Shown piece by piece: positions 9,113 to 16,904 of a DNA stretch of 64,000 nucleotides; the first letter of the stretch is position 1; every line of letters starts with the position of its first letter. Both the position numbers and the translations under genes were made by a program. The notes beneath the pieces are model-generated. The model was not told the DNA's origin. It saw only the letters and a list, made by a program, of their open reading frames with translations, and searched no databases. The stretch comes from Luteimonas sp. J29 (GTDB taxonomy: Bacteria > Pseudomonadota > Gammaproteobacteria > Xanthomonadales > Xanthomonadaceae): the NCBI RefSeq assembly GCF_000472505.1, contig NZ_AWZR01000003.1, positions 124,001-188,000 on the forward strand. The letters run 5' to 3'.

Positions 9113-9568
9113 ATGGACATCCGCAAGACCCTCCTCGCCCTCGCCCTGCTCGGCTGCGCCGGCGTGGCGCAGGCCGCCCCCAACTGCGCGATCAAGCTGG
9201 AGGCGGGCGACAACATGCAGTTCGACCAGAAGGAAGTGACCGTCTCGGCCGCGTGCAAGAGCATCTCCCTGGAACTGGTCCACACCGGCAAGCTCCCGGT
9301 GGCGGCGATGGGCCACAACATCGTGGTCGCCGCCACCGCCGACGCCGACGCGCTCGCGCGCGACGGCATCAAGGCCGGTGCCGCGGCCGGCTACCTGCCC
9401 GCCGGCGACGCCCGCGTGCTCGGCGCGACCAAGCTGATCGGCGGCGGCGAGACCACGTCGGCCACGATCCCGGGCAACCGCCTCAAGGCCGGTGGCGACT
9501 ACACCTTCTTCTGCTCGTTCCCCGGCCATTCGGCGCTGATGCGCGGGAAGATCGTCGTCACGCCGTGA
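9113..9568 (+). CDS. azu: azurin (periplasmic blue copper protein)
   Basis: A 151-residue precursor. Residues 1-22 form a signal peptide ending AQA-A, leaving 129 residues, the usual mature azurin length. All type 1 copper ligands are present: His68, Cys134, His139 and Met143 (mature 46, 112, 117, 121), within MGHN and FFCSFPGHSALMRG. Cys25 and Cys48 give the conserved disulfide. The protein shuttles electrons in the periplasm, plausibly to the cbb3 oxidase encoded upstream. It is monocistronic, ending in a shared convergent terminator. Confidence 0.97.
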   Translation: MDIRKTLLALALLGCAGVAQAAPNCAIKLEAGDNMQFDQKEVTVSAACKSISLELVHTGKLPVAAMGHNIVVAATADADALARDGIKAGAAAGYLPAGDARVLGATKLIGGGETTSATIPGNRLKAGGDYTFFCSFPGHSALMRGKIVVTP

Positions 9569-9575
9569 CCGGCGG

Positions 9576-9617
9576 CGCGTCGCCGGCCGGGAACCTCAGC
9601 CCCCGGCCGGCGACGCG
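9576..9617. terminator. bidirectional hairpin between azurin and the DUF1989 gene
   Basis: A perfect 16-bp inverted repeat (9576-9591 with 9602-9617) around a 10-base loop. The loop contains the stop codon of the minus-strand DUF1989 gene, and one arm is its last codons. No strong T-tract is seen. The position between convergent genes supports a two-way terminator. Confidence 0.6.
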
Positions 9618-10237
9618 ACCTGCGCCCGGGTCGCGCCACGGCGCTCGACCCGCCAGTCGATGGGCTTGTAGCTGAAGTTGTTCGACTGTCCTGCCGAACA
9701 CGCGGTCATCGCCACCACCAGCGGCATTTCCGCGCGCAGGCGCACGAAGTCGCCGGCCCGGCTGAGCGGCGGCAGCACCGACACGCGTCCGCTGGCGGGG
9801 TCGAAGTCCACCCGCATGAAGATGTTGAAGGCCACCGGGATCCGGTCGCGGCCGATCCCCCACGGCGCCAGCGCGCTGGCCAGGTTGCCCTCGCAGCCCG
9901 GGCGTCCGGGGTTCTCGCCGTAGAGCGCCTCGAACATCTCCTTCGAGCACGGCGTCAGGGTGAAATCGTGGCGGCCGCAGGTGTCCTCGACGATGGTCAG
10001 CATCGGCCGGCTGCGGTTGGAGTACAGCACGTCGCCGGTGGTGAGCCAGAGCTTCGACGCGTAGTCGATGGAGCGGCCAGAAGACAGGTATTCGGCGGTG
10101 TCCTCGCGCGCGAACGCGGTGAGGTCGCTGACCTGCTCGCCCATCGGATCGATCACCACCAGTTCGTCGCCCGCCTCCAGTTCCAGGGCATGGCCCGAGC
10201 ACGGCGCGATGCGTCCGGCCTCGACCTCCCCGCTCAT
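9596..10237 (-). CDS. DUF1989 protein (urea-carboxylase-associated family)
   Basis: A 213-residue soluble protein of the DUF1989 family, first known as urea-carboxylase-associated proteins. Characterised relatives (CgdA/CgdB) deaminate carboxyguanidine. Family-like segments include ELEAGDELVVIDPMGEQVSDL near the start and NFMRVD-like NIFMRVDFDP, with Cys residues in DTCGRHDF, TPCSKEMF and MTACSAG. The start ATG overlaps the stop of the upstream N-hydroxylase-family gene (ATGA), so the pair is coupled. No urea or guanidine carboxylase is nearby, so the substrate is open. Confidence 0.85.
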   Translation of the reverse strand: MSGEVEAGRIAPCSGHALELEAGDELVVIDPMGEQVSDLTAFAREDTAEYLSSGRSIDYASKLWLTTGDVLYSNRSRPMLTIVEDTCGRHDFTLTPCSKEMFEALYGENPGRPGCEGNLASALAPWGIGRDRIPVAFNIFMRVDFDPASGRVSVLPPLSRAGDFVRLRAEMPLVVAMTACSAGQSNNFSYKPIDWRVERRGATRAQVASPAGG

Positions 10238-10944
10238 TCGGTGGACCTCGGGTGGAACGGGCACTTCCAGTCGGGCCCGACCGCGCGCCCGCTGTACTGG
10301 CGCGTTTCGGCCGCGCTGCCGAAGTCGGCCAGGTTCGGGTTGAGCGACCCCTGCAGGGTCATGTCGCGGGCACGCGTGGCCGCCTGCATCTTGGCGTAGC
10401 GCCCGTCCGCGCGCAGGCGGTCGAACTGGCGGTGCGAGTTGAACACCAGCGCCGGCCAGGCGAAGCGCCGCGCGATGCGCGACGCGCCCGGGTGCAGGCC
10501 GATGACGAAATAGGGATGGCCGGCCAGGGTCAGGCTGAAGCGCGGGTCGTCCGGGTCGCGGCTCACGCCCGCGGCCCAGCGCCGGCCGCGGCGCACGTCG
10601 AGGTCGTGCAGGCGCTGGAGCTGCGACCACAGCATCGCCTCGAAGCGGCGCTCGTCGGTGTCGCAGGGGCCGTCGAACAGGGCCACGCACGAGCGGACCG
10701 TGGTGTCGCCCTCGCCGCCGGCATCGTCGCGCGCCCCGAACCGCGCCAGCACGTCGAGCAGCGGCGCGTCGTTGGCGCGGTCGCCCAGGCGCCCGAACTC
10801 GTGCGGCTCGATCGCGTCGCGCGCCAGCGCGGCCTTGGACCCGACGCAGGGAAACGCCGGATCGGCGATGAAGGACAGGAACCGCGCCGTGATGCCGTCG
10901 TCGGCGCGCGTGGGTTGCTGCTGTGAGAGGTGTGGACTGGTCAT
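10234..10944 (-). CDS. YqcI/YcgG (GntA-like) haem-dependent N-hydroxylase family protein
   Basis: A 236-residue protein of the YqcI/YcgG family, whose characterised member GntA is a haem-dependent hydroxylase of a guanidino nitrogen. Recognisable segments are FPCVGSKAAL near residues 35-45, HPYFVIGLHPGASR in the middle and NPNLADFG with RQYSGR near the C-terminus. Start: ATG at 10944, with an AGGGTGG Shine-Dalgarno sequence just upstream; a GTG three codons earlier (10953) is less likely. It forms an overlapping operon with the DUF1989 gene. The other guanitoxin genes are absent here. Confidence 0.8.
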   Translation of the reverse strand: MTSPHLSQQQPTRADDGITARFLSFIADPAFPCVGSKAALARDAIEPHEFGRLGDRANDAPLLDVLARFGARDDAGGEGDTTVRSCVALFDGPCDTDERRFEAMLWSQLQRLHDLDVRRGRRWAAGVSRDPDDPRFSLTLAGHPYFVIGLHPGASRIARRFAWPALVFNSHRQFDRLRADGRYAKMQAATRARDMTLQGSLNPNLADFGSAAETRQYSGRAVGPDWKCPFHPRSTE

Positions 10945-11083
10945 GGGGGCCACCCTAGTGGGCGCGGCGAGACGGGCGCGTGCACGCAGGCGCGTCCGAT
11001 GGGCCGCGGTACCGCCAGCGGCGCCCCGGGGTCAGGGCCGGTTCATCGCCCCGGTCCCGGCCCGGCGTACGCCGCGGCCACGG

Positions 11084-11112
11084 TTGGGGATTCCGGGTCC
11101 GCATGCGAAAAT
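11084..11112 (+). promoter_or_regulatory. promoter of the tRNA-Arg gene
   Basis: TTGGGG (11084-11089), a 17-bp spacer and GAAAAT (11107-11112) lie 13 bp before the mature tRNA 5' end. The predicted start is near 11119, leaving a short 5' leader for RNase P. Confidence 0.55.
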
Positions 11113-11125
11113 CCCCGCCACTGCT

Positions 11126-11202
11126 GCCCCCGTAGCTCAGCTGGATAGAGCGTCCCCCTCCTAAGGGGAAGGTCGTGCGTTCGAATCGCGCCGGGGGCGC
11201 CA
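11126..11202 (+). tRNA. tRNA-Arg (anticodon CCU)
   Basis: A 77-nt cloverleaf. The acceptor stem pairs GCCCCCG with CGGGGGC, followed by discriminator G and an encoded CCA. The D-arm is GCTC...GAGC. The anticodon stem TCCCC/GGGGA encloses the loop CTCCTAA, with anticodon CCT reading AGG. The T-arm contains TTCGAAT. All arms pair well. Confidence 0.97.
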
Positions 11203-11256
11203 CCCATTCACGCGCCCCCTGCCGCCATGCGGCCGCGGCGCACAGGAGCCTTTCGA

Positions 11257-12789
11257 ATGACCCACCCCGTCCTCTCAGCGCTCGGCCTGGGGGCCGAGGA
11301 ATCCGGCACCTACCTCGGCAACGGCGAATGGGGCCGCGGCGGCGCCGGCGTGCTCGAACCGGTCAACCCGGCCACCGGCGAAACGATCGGCCGTGTCTCC
11401 ACCAGCACCGAAGCCGAGTACGAGACCATCGTCGAGCGCGCCCAGGCCGCCTTCAAGGTCTGGCGCACCACCCCCGCCCCGCGCCGCGGCGAGGCCGTGC
11501 GCCTGTGCGCCGAGGCCCTGCGCAGGCACAAGGACGCGCTGGGTTCGCTGGTGGCCCTGGAGATGGGCAAGTCCAAGCCCGAGGGCGATGGCGAGGTGCA
11601 GGAGATGATCGACATCGGCGAGTTCGCCGTCGGCCTCTCGCGCCAGCTCTACGGCCTGACCATGCATTCCGAGCGCCCCGGCCACCGCATGTACGAGCAG
11701 TGGCACCCGCTGGGCCTGGTCGGGATCATCTCGGCCTTCAACTTCCCGGTCGCGGTCTGGGCCTGGAACTCGTTCGTGGCCGCGGTCTGCGGCGACATCT
11801 CGATCTGGAAGCCGTCGGGCAAGACCCCGCTCTCGGCGATCGCCTCGATGAAGATCTGCAACGAGGCGCTGCGCGCGGGCGGCTTCCCCGACATCTTCTT
11901 CATGTTCAACGACACCGACAACGCGCTGGCCGAGCGCCTGGTCGACGACCGTCGCGTGGCGCTGATCAGCTTCACCGGCTCGACGAAGGTCGGCCGCGTG
12001 GTCGGCGAACGCGTGGCCCGGCGCATGGGCCGCTCGCTGCTGGAGCTCGGCGGCAACAACGCGATCATCGTCGACGAGAGCGCCGACCTGAAGCTGGCGA
12101 TCCCGGCGATCGTGTTCGGTGCGGTGGGCACCGCCGGCCAGCGCTGCACCACCACCCGGCGCCTGATCGTGCACGCCTCGATCTACGACGACGTGCTGGC
12201 GCGGCTCAAGGCGGCCTACGCGCAGGTGGAGAAGAAGATCGGAGACCCGACCGACCCGGCCAACCTGATGGGTCCGCTCAACAGCCAGTCGGCGGTGGAC
12301 GCCTACCTGGCGGCGATCGAGAAGGCCAGGTCGCTGGGCGGCACGGTCGAGAGCGGCGGCCGCGCGCTGACCGACCGCAAGGGCTTCTTCGTGCTGCCGA
12401 CCATCATCACCGGCCTGTCCAACGACGCCGAGGTGGTGCAGACCGAGACCTTCGCCCCGATCCTCTACGTGATGAAGTACGAGCGGCTCGAGGACGCGAT
12501 CGCGATGCAGAACGACGTGCCGCAGGGCCTGTCGTCGGCGATCTTCACCACCAACCTCAAGATCGCGGAGGCGTTCCTGTCGGCGGCCGGCTCGGACTGC
12601 GGCATCGCCAACGTCAACATCGGCACCTCGGGCGCCGAGATCGGCGGCGCCTTCGGCGGCGAGAAGGAGACCGGCGGTGGCCGGGAGTCGGGCTCGGATG
12701 CGTGGAAGGCGTACATGCGGCGCCAGACCAACACCATCAACTACTCCGACGCGCTGCCGCTCGCCCAGGGCATCGTCTTCGAGCTCTGA
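11257..12789 (+). CDS. ALDH7-family semialdehyde dehydrogenase
   Basis: A 510-residue NAD(P)-dependent aldehyde dehydrogenase. It resembles the ALDH7 (antiquitin) group that oxidises alpha-aminoadipate semialdehyde/piperideine-6-carboxylate in lysine breakdown. Catalytic Glu is near 263 (LELGGNN) and Cys near 297 (GQRCTTTRR). Group-typical features are the N-terminal YLGNGEW segment and the C-terminal [12 protein letters not shown]. The ATG at 11257 has AGGAG upstream; an in-frame ATG at 11227 lies too close to the tRNA. No other lysine-catabolic gene is adjacent, so the exact substrate is inferred. Confidence 0.9.
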   Translation: MTHPVLSALGLGAEESGTYLGNGEWGRGGAGVLEPVNPATGETIGRVSTSTEAEYETIVERAQAAFKVWRTTPAPRRGEAVRLCAEALRRHKDALGSLVALEMGKSKPEGDGEVQEMIDIGEFAVGLSRQLYGLTMHSERPGHRMYEQWHPLGLVGIISAFNFPVAVWAWNSFVAAVCGDISIWKPSGKTPLSAIASMKICNEALRAGGFPDIFFMFNDTDNALAERLVDDRRVALISFTGSTKVGRVVGERVARRMGRSLLELGGNNAIIVDESADLKLAIPAIVFGAVGTAGQRCTTTRRLIVHASIYDDVLARLKAAYAQVEKKIGDPTDPANLMGPLNSQSAVDAYLAAIEKARSLGGTVESGGRALTDRKGFFVLPTIITGLSNDAEVVQTETFAPILYVMKYERLEDAIAMQNDVPQGLSSAIFTTNLKIAEAFLSAAGSDCGIANVNIGTSGAEIGGAFGGEKETGGGRESGSDAWKAYMRRQTNTINYSDALPLAQGIVFEL

Positions 12790-12807
12790 GGTCGGCGGGG
12801 ACGGGCC

Positions 12808-13554
12808 GTGCGCATCGCAGCGATCTCGGACGTCCACGGCAACCTCCCGGCGCTCGAGGCGGTGCTGGCGGACATCCGCGCCCGCGGCTGCGACGCCCTG
12901 GTCAACCTGGGCGACGTGGCCTCGGGCCCGCTGTGGCCGGCCGAGACCGTCGACCTGCTGATGACGGTCCCGGCGCTGACCATCCGCGGCAACCACGAGC
13001 GCCAGCTGCTGGCGGATCCGGAGCGGATGCGCGAGTCCGACCGGGTGGCCCGGGAGGCGCTGTCGTCCGGGCACCTGGCGTGGATCGCCGGCCTGCCCGC
13101 CCAGGCCCGCTTCGCGGGCGCAGCGCTGCTCGTGCACGGCTCGCCCCGGAGCGACATCGACTACCTGCTCGAACGGGTGGAGCCCGACGGCCCGCGCCCG
13201 GCCACGGCCGCCGAGGTCGCCCCGGCGCTGGACGGCCACGACGCCGGACTGGTGCTGTGCGGCCACACCCACGTGCCCAGGGCGCTGCGCCTGGCCGACG
13301 GCCGGCTGTGCGTGAACCCGGGCAGCGTCGGCCTGCCGGCGTTCCGCGGCACCGAGCCGTATCCGCATGTCATGCAGAGCGGGACTCCCGCCGCGCGATA
13401 TGCGATGCTGCAGCGCGACAGCGGCACCTGGGACGTGGAGCTGATCGCCGTCGAATACGACCATGCCGCGGCCGTGCAACGCGCGCGTAGCCGTGGGTTC
13501 GACGTCTGGGCCGAGGCCTTGCGCGACGGCCGCCTGCCCCCCGAGCCCCGGTGA
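12808..13554 (+). CDS. calcineurin-like metallophosphoesterase
   Basis: A 248-residue soluble phosphoesterase starting at GTG. Metal-binding motifs run in order: SDVHGN (about residues 7-12), NLGDVASG, RGNHE, VHGSPRSD and GHTHVPR near residue 150, followed by NPGSVGLP. This is the YfcE/MJ0936-type fold; the substrate cannot be read from sequence. It lies 18 bp after the ALDH7 gene and could share its transcript. Confidence 0.9.
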   Translation: MRIAAISDVHGNLPALEAVLADIRARGCDALVNLGDVASGPLWPAETVDLLMTVPALTIRGNHERQLLADPERMRESDRVAREALSSGHLAWIAGLPAQARFAGAALLVHGSPRSDIDYLLERVEPDGPRPATAAEVAPALDGHDAGLVLCGHTHVPRALRLADGRLCVNPGSVGLPAFRGTEPYPHVMQSGTPAARYAMLQRDSGTWDVELIAVEYDHAAAVQRARSRGFDVWAEALRDGRLPPEPR

Positions 13555-13599
13555 GCCCCCTTCCCTGCCCGTGGTCCTTCCCGTTCCGGAGTCGCATCG

Positions 13600-13881
13600 A
13601 TGAGCATCCCGCCCCGCCAGACCAGCACCCTGGCCATCGTCAGCCTGGTCTCGGGCATCCTCGGCTGGACCGTCCTGCCATGGCTGGGCAGCATCGTGGC
13701 CATCGTCACCGGCCACCTCGCCCGCGGCGAGATCGCGCGCGCACCGGAGCGCATGGAGGGCGGCGGCCTGGCGCTGGCCGGCCTCATCCTCGGCTACGCG
13801 ATGCTGGCCCTGACCCTGATCGGCCTGCTGCTGGTCTTCTTCGTGCTCGGTGGCCTGGTCTGGCTGGGGGTGCAGAACTGA
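13600..13881 (+). CDS. DUF4190-type small membrane protein
   Basis: A 93-residue protein with two hydrophobic helices (about residues 10-38 and 55-90). The conserved [16 protein letters not shown] motif lies in the loop and [13 protein letters not shown] at the start of the second helix, the layout of DUF4190. Function unknown. It ends one base before pyrD starts, so it is probably co-transcribed with pyrD and murB. Confidence 0.85.
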   Translation: MSIPPRQTSTLAIVSLVSGILGWTVLPWLGSIVAIVTGHLARGEIARAPERMEGGGLALAGLILGYAMLALTLIGLLLVFFVLGGLVWLGVQN

Positions 13882-13882
13882 G

Positions 13883-14938
13883 ATGTACGGCCTGTTGCGC
13901 CCGCTGCTGTTCGCGCTTGAAGCCGAGCGCGCCCACCATGCCGGCCTGCGCGCGCTCGACTGCGTGCAGGGACTCGGCCTGGGCCGCCTGCTCGGGGCGC
14001 CGCCGCGGCCGTTCCCCACGCGCGTGCTGGGGCTGGAATTCCCGAACCCGGTCGGCCTGGCCGCGGGCCTGGACAAGAACGGCGCCCACGTCGACGCGCT
14101 GTTCGGGCTCGGGTTCGGCTTCGTCGAGGTCGGCACGGTCACGCCGCGGCCGCAGCCGGGCAACCCCGCCCCGCGCATGTTCCGCCTGCCGCGCTATCGC
14201 GCGCTGATCAACCGCCTGGGGTTCAACAACGACGGCGTCGACGTGCTCGTGCGCAACGTCGAGCGCGCGCGGCGCCGCACCGGGCCTCTTGGCATCAACA
14301 TCGGCCGCAACAAGGACACGCCCAACGAGTCGGCGATCGACGACTACCTGTTCTGCCTCGAACGGGTGTATCCGCTGGCCGACTACGTCACGGTCAACAT
14401 CTCCTCGCCCAACACCGCCGGGCTGCGCGAGCTGCAGGAGGAGCAGGCGCTGCGCCGCCTCGTCGGCTCGCTGCGCGAGGCCCAGGAACGGCTGGGCGCC
14501 CGGCACGGCAAGCGGGTGCCGATGCTGGTCAAGATCGCGCCCGACCTTTCCGACGACGACGTCCACGCCGCCGCGCGGGTACTGTCGGACCTGCAGGTGG
14601 ATGGCGTCATCGCCACCAATACCACCGTCTCGCGGATCGCGGTGCAGGACGACCCGCTCTCGCGCGAGACCGGCGGCCTGTCGGGCGAGCCGCTGATGAA
14701 CAAGTCCACCGCGGTGCTGCGCATGCTGCGCACGCGCATGCCCGAGGCGATCCCGCTGGTCGGCGTGGGCGGGATCATGTCGGGCGCCGACGCAGTCAAG
14801 AAGATGGCGGCCGGTGCGTCGCTGGTGCAGGTCTACACCGGCCTGGTATACCGCGGGCCGGCCCTGATCGGGGAATGCGTGGAAGCGATCCGCCGGCGCA
14901 AGGAGGCACCGAGCCGCGGCAACGTGCCGGTGCTGTGA
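13883..14938 (+). CDS. pyrD: dihydroorotate dehydrogenase (quinone), class 2
   Basis: A 351-residue FMN enzyme of the inner-membrane face that oxidises dihydroorotate with ubiquinone in pyrimidine synthesis. The amphipathic N-terminal extension ([12 protein letters not shown]) marks class 2. The catalytic Ser lies in [14 protein letters not shown]-site segments include [23 protein letters not shown] and the C-terminal VGVGGI plus YTGLVYRGP. The ATG at 13883 is one base after the DUF4190 stop. Confidence 0.97.
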   Translation: MYGLLRPLLFALEAERAHHAGLRALDCVQGLGLGRLLGAPPRPFPTRVLGLEFPNPVGLAAGLDKNGAHVDALFGLGFGFVEVGTVTPRPQPGNPAPRMFRLPRYRALINRLGFNNDGVDVLVRNVERARRRTGPLGINIGRNKDTPNESAIDDYLFCLERVYPLADYVTVNISSPNTAGLRELQEEQALRRLVGSLREAQERLGARHGKRVPMLVKIAPDLSDDDVHAAARVLSDLQVDGVIATNTTVSRIAVQDDPLSRETGGLSGEPLMNKSTAVLRMLRTRMPEAIPLVGVGGIMSGADAVKKMAAGASLVQVYTGLVYRGPALIGECVEAIRRRKEAPSRGNVPVL

Positions 14939-14945
14939 GCGCGGC

Positions 14946-15977
14946 ATGAGCGAGGGCCTGCGCCTGGTCCGCGACGCCGACCTCGGTGCCCGCAACACCT
15001 TCCGGGTCCCGGCGCGCGCGCCGCTGCTGATCGAGCTCATGCGCCTGGACGCCCTCGCCGCGGCGCTGGGGCACGCCGGCGGCGAGCCGCCGCTGGTGCT
15101 CGGCGGCGGCAGCAACCTGCTGTTCGCGGGCGACGCGCCCGGGCCCGTGCTGTCGCTGCAGGCGCGCGGCATCGCCATCGTCGACGACGCGGGCGACCGC
15201 GCGGTGGTGCGCGCCGAGGCAGGCGCCGAATGGCACACGCTGGTGCGCTGGACCCTCGAACACGGGTTGTGCGGCCTGGAGAACCTCGCCCTGATCCCCG
15301 GGACCGTGGGGGCGGCGCCGATCCAGAACATCGGCGCCTACGGGGTCGAGGTCGGCGAGTTCGTGCATGCGGTCGAGGCGTTCGTACCCGGCACGGGCAT
15401 GCGCAGGCTCGGCCCGGCCGAATGCGGCTTCGGCTACCGCGACAGCGTGTTCAAGCGCGACGGCCAGGGCTGGATCGTCACCGCGGTGGAGTTCTCGCTG
15501 CCGCGCACGGCCGCGCCGCGCACCGGCTATGCCGGCGTGCGCGAGGCGCTGGCAGGCGCCGGCATCGCCGAGCCCACCCCGATGCAGGTGTTCGATGCGG
15601 TGTGCGCCCTGCGCCGGAGCAAGCTCCCCGACCCGGCCGTGGTCGGCAACGCCGGCAGCTTCTTCAAGAACCCGGTCGTGCCCGTGGCGCAGGCCGAGGC
15701 GCTGGCCGCGCGCCATCCCGGCCTGCCGGTGTTCGCCGGCGCGGATGCCGGCCGCCGCAAGCTGTCGGCGGCGTGGCTGATCGACGCCTGCGGCTGGAAG
15801 GGCCATCGCGACGGAGACGCCGGCGTCTCCGAACGGCACGCGCTGGTGCTGGTCAACCGCGGCGCCGCCACCGGCGCGCAGCTGCTGGCGCTGGCACGGC
15901 GCATCGCGGCCTCGGTGGACGAGCGCTTCGGCGTGCCGCTCGAGCCGGAGCCACGGATCATCGGCGCGCAGTGGTGA
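14946..15977 (+). CDS. murB: UDP-N-acetylenolpyruvoylglucosamine reductase
   Basis: A 343-residue FAD enzyme that makes UDP-MurNAc for peptidoglycan. FAD-binding signatures are RNTFRVPA near the start, LGGGSNLLF and GAAPIQNIGAYGVE. The catalytic Ser is in YRDSVFK and the Glu region near the C-terminus (EPEPRIIG). Length and the long GNAGSFFKNP loop match E. coli-type MurB. It lies 7 bp after pyrD and overlaps the transporter gene downstream. Confidence 0.97.
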   Translation: MSEGLRLVRDADLGARNTFRVPARAPLLIELMRLDALAAALGHAGGEPPLVLGGGSNLLFAGDAPGPVLSLQARGIAIVDDAGDRAVVRAEAGAEWHTLVRWTLEHGLCGLENLALIPGTVGAAPIQNIGAYGVEVGEFVHAVEAFVPGTGMRRLGPAECGFGYRDSVFKRDGQGWIVTAVEFSLPRTAAPRTGYAGVREALAGAGIAEPTPMQVFDAVCALRRSKLPDPAVVGNAGSFFKNPVVPVAQAEALAARHPGLPVFAGADAGRRKLSAAWLIDACGWKGHRDGDAGVSERHALVLVNRGAATGAQLLALARRIAASVDERFGVPLEPEPRIIGAQW

Positions 15978-16897
15978 ACCTCTCCGCGCCCCGCCGTCCC
16001 GCCTCGGCCTACGGCCGCGCCGCGCTGCTGATGCTTGGCAGTACCCTGTCGTTCGCGATGATGGCGCTGGCGATCCGCTACGCGACCGCCACGGTGCCGA
16101 CCACCGAGATCGCGTTCTTCCGCAACCTGTTCGGCCTGGTCGCGCTGATGCCGTTCATCCTGCGCCGCGGCGCGGGACTGCCGCGCACCCGCCACGTCGG
16201 GCTGTACCTGGCGCGCACCTCGATCGGCCTGGCCTCGATGCTGTGCGGCTTCTGGGCGGTGGGCCACCTGCCGCTCGCGCAGGCGATCTCGCTGTCCTAC
16301 GCCACCCCGCTGTTCGTCACCATCGGCGCCGCGCTGTGGCTGGGCGAACGGGTGCGCATCCGCCGCTGGGCCGCGGTCGCGGCCGGCTTCCTGGGCGTGC
16401 TGGTGATCCTGCGTCCGGGGACCGGGTTCACGCCCGGCATGGTGGTGGCCCTGCTGGGCGCGCTGTTCGCCGCCCTGGTCGCGATCCAGATCAAGCAGCT
16501 TTCGCGCTTCGACCCGGCCGACACCGTCGTGTTCTACACCTACGTGTTCTGGGTGCCGATGTCGCTGCTGCCGGCGCTGGTCCAGTGGGTGTGGCCATCG
16601 CCGACGGCCTGGGCGTGGCTGGTCGCCACCGGCGTGATGGGCACCTTCGGCCAGCTGCTGTGGACGCGCGCGCTGGCGTTGGGCGAGGTCTCGGCGCTGC
16701 AGCCGATCAGCTTCGTGCAGCTGCCGGTGCTGGTCGGCTTCGGCTGGTGGCTGTTCGGCGAGACCATCGACATCTGGACCCTGGCTGGCGCGGCGATCGT
16801 GCTCGGCGCCAACGGCTACATCGCGCATCGCGAGACCATGCTCCAGCGCCGCGCGGCCACGCGCGCGCCGGTGGAGGCGGCCAAGCCCGGCGAGTGA
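15974..16897 (+). CDS. EamA/DMT-family transporter
   Basis: A 307-residue protein with about ten hydrophobic helices in two EamA repeats, the drug/metabolite transporter superfamily fold. The repeat signature FFRNLFGLVALMP occurs in the first half. The start is GTG at 15974, overlapping the murB stop; a GTG one codon earlier is also possible. Substrate is unknown; relatives move amino acids, nucleosides or S-adenosylmethionine. It closes the pyrD-murB operon and converges with the kinase gene, with only 7 bp between them. Confidence 0.88.
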   Translation: MNLSAPRRPASAYGRAALLMLGSTLSFAMMALAIRYATATVPTTEIAFFRNLFGLVALMPFILRRGAGLPRTRHVGLYLARTSIGLASMLCGFWAVGHLPLAQAISLSYATPLFVTIGAALWLGERVRIRRWAAVAAGFLGVLVILRPGTGFTPGMVVALLGALFAALVAIQIKQLSRFDPADTVVFYTYVFWVPMSLLPALVQWVWPSPTAWAWLVATGVMGTFGQLLWTRALALGEVSALQPISFVQLPVLVGFGWWLFGETIDIWTLAGAAIVLGANGYIAHRETMLQRRAATRAPVEAAKPGE

Positions 16898-16904
16898 CCC
16901 GGCG

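Noticed and set aside
10234-10944. A guanitoxin biosynthesis locus, from the GntA-like gene
   Set aside because: No other gnt genes are present, and the partner here is DUF1989. Only the family assignment is kept.
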